This document shows positions 6,915 through 8,355 of a DNA stretch of 8,355 nucleotides, one piece after another (within the stretch, counting starts at the first letter, position 1; each line of letters starts with the position of its first letter). The notes under the pieces were generated by a model, which saw only the letters and a list, made by a program, of their open reading frames with translations, had not been told where the DNA came from and searched no databases. The stretch is from Candidatus Agrococcus pullicola. Its GTDB lineage: Bacteria > Actinomycetota > Actinomycetes > Actinomycetales > Microbacteriaceae. The position numbers were made by a program, and so were the translations under genes. Location of the stretch: NCBI GenBank assembly GCA_019115685.1, contig DXDC01000360.1, positions 1 to 8,355 of the forward strand, read 5' to 3'.

Positions 6915-6943
6915 AGACTAAAGTTACCGAAAATCATTGTCAA
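6915..6943 (-). promoter_or_regulatory. znuA promoter, probably leaderless
   Basis: On the - strand a perfect TTGACA -35 (6943-6938) is followed after 17 bases by TAGTCT (6920-6915) as -10, which keeps the conserved TA and final T. Six bases then lead to the ATG at 6908, where transcription would be expected to begin. No ribosome site lies between. An alternative -10 (TAACTT, 6926-6921) is too close to the -35 at 11 bases. Confidence 0.65.
6928..6942 (-). promoter_or_regulatory. Zur operator upstream of znuA
   Basis: On the - strand TGACAATGATTTTCG, an imperfect 15-base palindrome (5 of 7 arm positions symmetric). It differs at two positions from TGAAAATGATTTTCA, the actinobacterial Zur-box form I recall. 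It overlaps the -35 element and the spacer of the znuA promoter, so bound Zur would block RNA polymerase. Zur is encoded at the end of the same operon. Confidence 0.85.
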
Positions 6944-6968
6944 AACCACACCGGCTCGACGCGGCCGG
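6941..6968 (-). terminator. Possible weak terminator after the SDR gene
   Basis: On the - strand, just after the SDR stop, CCGGC and GCCGG (6968-6964 and 6955-6951) can pair around an eight-base loop, followed by TGTGGTTTTG. The T tract is short and interrupted. If active it would separate the SDR transcript from the zinc operon; its T tract overlaps the -35 region of znuA. Confidence 0.35.
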
Positions 6969-6969
6969 G

Positions 6970-7581
6970 TCACCCGAACAGCTGGGCCAGCTCCTGGGCG
7001 ACATCGGTGACGTCGGAATAGCCGGGGAACTTCCGTTCTGGATGCGCGGCTCGCTCCTCGGCAGTCACGAGCGCTTTGACGCGAATCACTTGCGTCTCGG
7101 CCGGTGTCTCTCGGAGCTCGTGACCGACCGCCGCGAGCCACGTTTCCGCGGCGGCTTTCAGCGCGACGTAGTTCGCGTTGCCCGCGGTGGGCTTTTCGAT
7201 GCCCTTCGTCGAAACGATGGCGATGCGCCCGGCACTCGAACGACCGATGGCCTCCGCGAACGTACGCGTGGTGTTGCGCAGCGTCGTCAGCACCCTGGCC
7301 TCGAGCCAGTCGTAATCGTCATCGGTCTGCCCTGCGAGCCCGCCGCCACCGCGCCAGCCGCCGACGAGGTGCACAAGGCCGTCGATGTCGCCGAGTCTTG
7401 TGGCGAGCTGTTCGACAGCCGCGGGGTCGGTCAGGTCGACCACTGCGCGCTCGGTTGCGGGTACGCTTTCGAGCCGTTCGGCATTCGTACCGAGGGCCAC
7501 AACGTCGTGACCGGCCTCCTGCAGTCGCCCTGCGGTCTCGATGCCGAGGGCGCTTGTTGCTCCAGCTATAACGATTCTCAT
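6970..7581 (-). CDS. Short-chain dehydrogenase/reductase (SDR family)
   Basis: NAD(P)-dependent oxidoreductase of the classical SDR fold, 203 residues, short for the family (about 250). The N-terminal cofactor loop is GATSALG at 7-13 after the first beta strand RIVIAG. VVDLTD at 47-52 is the usual acidic turn. HLVGGW at 71-76 stands where NNAG normally lies. The catalytic set is present: Ser124 in IVSTKG and YVALK with Tyr138 and Lys142. The C-terminal substrate-binding part is reduced, ending in VAQELAQLFG. No substrate can be named. The ATG at 7581 lies 10 bases after the stop of the YwaF-type gene, so the two are probably co-transcribed; the ribosome site is poor (TGGACGG just before the ATG), consistent with coupling. 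It ends 61 bases before znuA, and nothing in its sequence links it to zinc. Confidence 0.9.
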   Translation of the reverse strand: MRIVIAGATSALGIETAGRLQEAGHDVVALGTNAERLESVPATERAVVDLTDPAAVEQLATRLGDIDGLVHLVGGWRGGGGLAGQTDDDYDWLEARVLTTLRNTTRTFAEAIGRSSAGRIAIVSTKGIEKPTAGNANYVALKAAAETWLAAVGHELRETPAETQVIRVKALVTAEERAAHPERKFPGYSDVTDVAQELAQLFG

Positions 7582-7591
7582 ACCGTCCAGC

Positions 7592-8314
7592 CTAATGACG
7601 CGCGGCCCGCCGCTGACCTCGCCGGGTCCACGGCCAGGTCATGAGCGCCCACACGACAGCCGCCAGAACGGCAAGCCAGAGAACGTAGATCGGCCACGGC
7701 CCCAGAACATCGATCAGGGATGGCCCCTCCGGCGGGCCGTTCAGGAACGCGTAGTTGGTGCCCAGCATCGCATTGCACGCCATGGCGAGCGCGGCCCATG
7801 CCAATGCTGCGCAGTAGGCAACGGCGAACTCGTGCCACCGCGGACGATGGCCGAGCCCCCAGATGAGAGCCAGTGGTGCGAGGAGAACCGCGATATGCAG
7901 CACCCAGTAGAACAGGAAACCGACGGTGGGGCCCACGAGAAAGCTCGGATGCGGGGTCAGTATGGCCTGCGTGTTCAGCGTCAGTCCCCAGTAGTAACTG
8001 ATGCCTATCGCCCATTTGGGTTGCCAGATCAGGGCGACCGCGGCAATGAACCGTAGAGCGTCGGAGTAGTGCAACGGCAGCGAGCGCTCAAGATCCCAGT
8101 TCGCGGGCAGCATGAGCCACACCATGTACAGCACCGAGAGCACCAGGAGCACCCATCCCGCGACCCGAACCGTCGCTTCCCTGCTAGCCGGTTTGCGCAT
8201 CCGCCGCAGGCCCCAGATCACGACCACGGCAAGCGCTACCGTCAGCGCGAGCAACCCCAGGTGGACGCCCCCGAACAGCGTCGGTGCATCGGTCGCAGCG
8301 ATGACTGCCGTCAT
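7592..8314 (-). CDS. YwaF/TIGR02206-family integral membrane protein, function unknown
   Basis: Membrane protein of 240 residues with six or seven hydrophobic helices, matching from memory the YwaF/TIGR02206 family of uncharacterised proteins. Supporting motifs: LPLHYSD at 79-85; YYWGLTLNTQAILTP at 107-121; a helix with His140 in YWVLH; NAMLGTNYAFLNGPP at 181-195; GPWPIYVL at 205-212. The conserved polar residues inside helices (His82, Asp85, His140, Asn181, Asn187) suggest a buried functional site, but no activity is known to me. The tail is basic (RRGQRRAARH). The ATG at 8314 has no clear ribosome site; a TACACT hexamer ends seven bases before it, so this gene may also be leaderless. The ATG at 8318 lies in another frame. 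It is the first gene of a probable pair with the downstream SDR. Confidence 0.88.
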   Translation of the reverse strand: MTAVIAATDAPTLFGGVHLGLLALTVALAVVVIWGLRRMRKPASREATVRVAGWVLLVLSVLYMVWLMLPANWDLERSLPLHYSDALRFIAAVALIWQPKWAIGISYYWGLTLNTQAILTPHPSFLVGPTVGFLFYWVLHIAVLLAPLALIWGLGHRPRWHEFAVAYCAALAWAALAMACNAMLGTNYAFLNGPPEGPSLIDVLGPWPIYVLWLAVLAAVVWALMTWPWTRRGQRRAARH

Positions 8315-8320
8315 CCATCA

Positions 8321-8326
8321 AGTGTA
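8321..8326 (-). promoter_or_regulatory. Possible -10 element for the YwaF-type gene
   Basis: TACACT on the - strand (8326-8321), six bases before the ATG at 8314, the same spacing as at znuA. The expected -35 position (about 8349-8344, TGAGGC) matches poorly and lies near the window edge, so this is tentative. Confidence 0.35.
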
Positions 8327-8355
8327 AAGAACTCGGGCCGCGGGCCTCAGTCGAG

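Noticed and set aside
7566..7582. Zur-box-like sequence at the SDR start codon (TGAGAATCGTTATA on the - strand)
   Set aside because: Only about 9 of 15 positions fit the remembered consensus, the two arms are poorly symmetric, and the bases are explained by the coding start MRIVIAG.

Overview
The window is GC-rich DNA with tightly packed genes, GTG starts, ATGA stop/start overlaps and probable leaderless promoters. Together with the protein types (BetP-like BCCT carrier, actinobacterial-type Zur, a YwaF/TIGR02206 membrane protein), this points to a high-GC actinobacterium, plausibly Microbacteriaceae. That assignment is inference from style and remembered family resemblance; no search was run.

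Layout. On the + strand, bases 1-1998 hold the 3' majority of a BCCT-family compatible-solute transporter gene whose start lies outside the window and whose 5' part looks frameshifted at a seven-C run. All the other genes lie on the - strand. The first (2034-2942) encodes an unrecognised six-helix membrane protein with a Pro/Gln/Gly/Tyr-rich tail, convergent with the BCCT gene. Next is a five-gene zinc-uptake operon, in transcription order: znuA (lipoprotein binding protein, 6908-5913), znuC (ATPase, 5916-5128), two different znuB-type permeases (5131-4283 and 4280-3459) and zur (zinc-sensing repressor, 3446-3048). Furthest upstream are a short-chain dehydrogenase/reductase (7581-6970) and a YwaF-type membrane protein (8314-7592), probably one transcript.

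How it works together. The 61-base gap in front of znuA carries a TTGACA -35 element embedded in a 15-base near-palindrome that matches the actinobacterial Zur operator, and a -10 placed so that transcription would begin at or next to the znuA ATG. Zinc-loaded Zur should bind there and shut off the whole operon, including its own gene, giving a negative feedback loop. The four transport genes are nearly contiguous (4-base overlaps or a 2-base gap), so their translation is probably coupled; the two permeases probably form a heterodimer served by one ATPase and one binding protein.

I see no RNA genes, mobile elements, CRISPR arrays or long repeats, and no stretch above 300 bases without a gene. 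I found no convincing undescribed system. The points most worth checking are the BCCT frameshift, the Zur operator/leaderless znuA promoter, and the two-permease operon ending in its own repressor.
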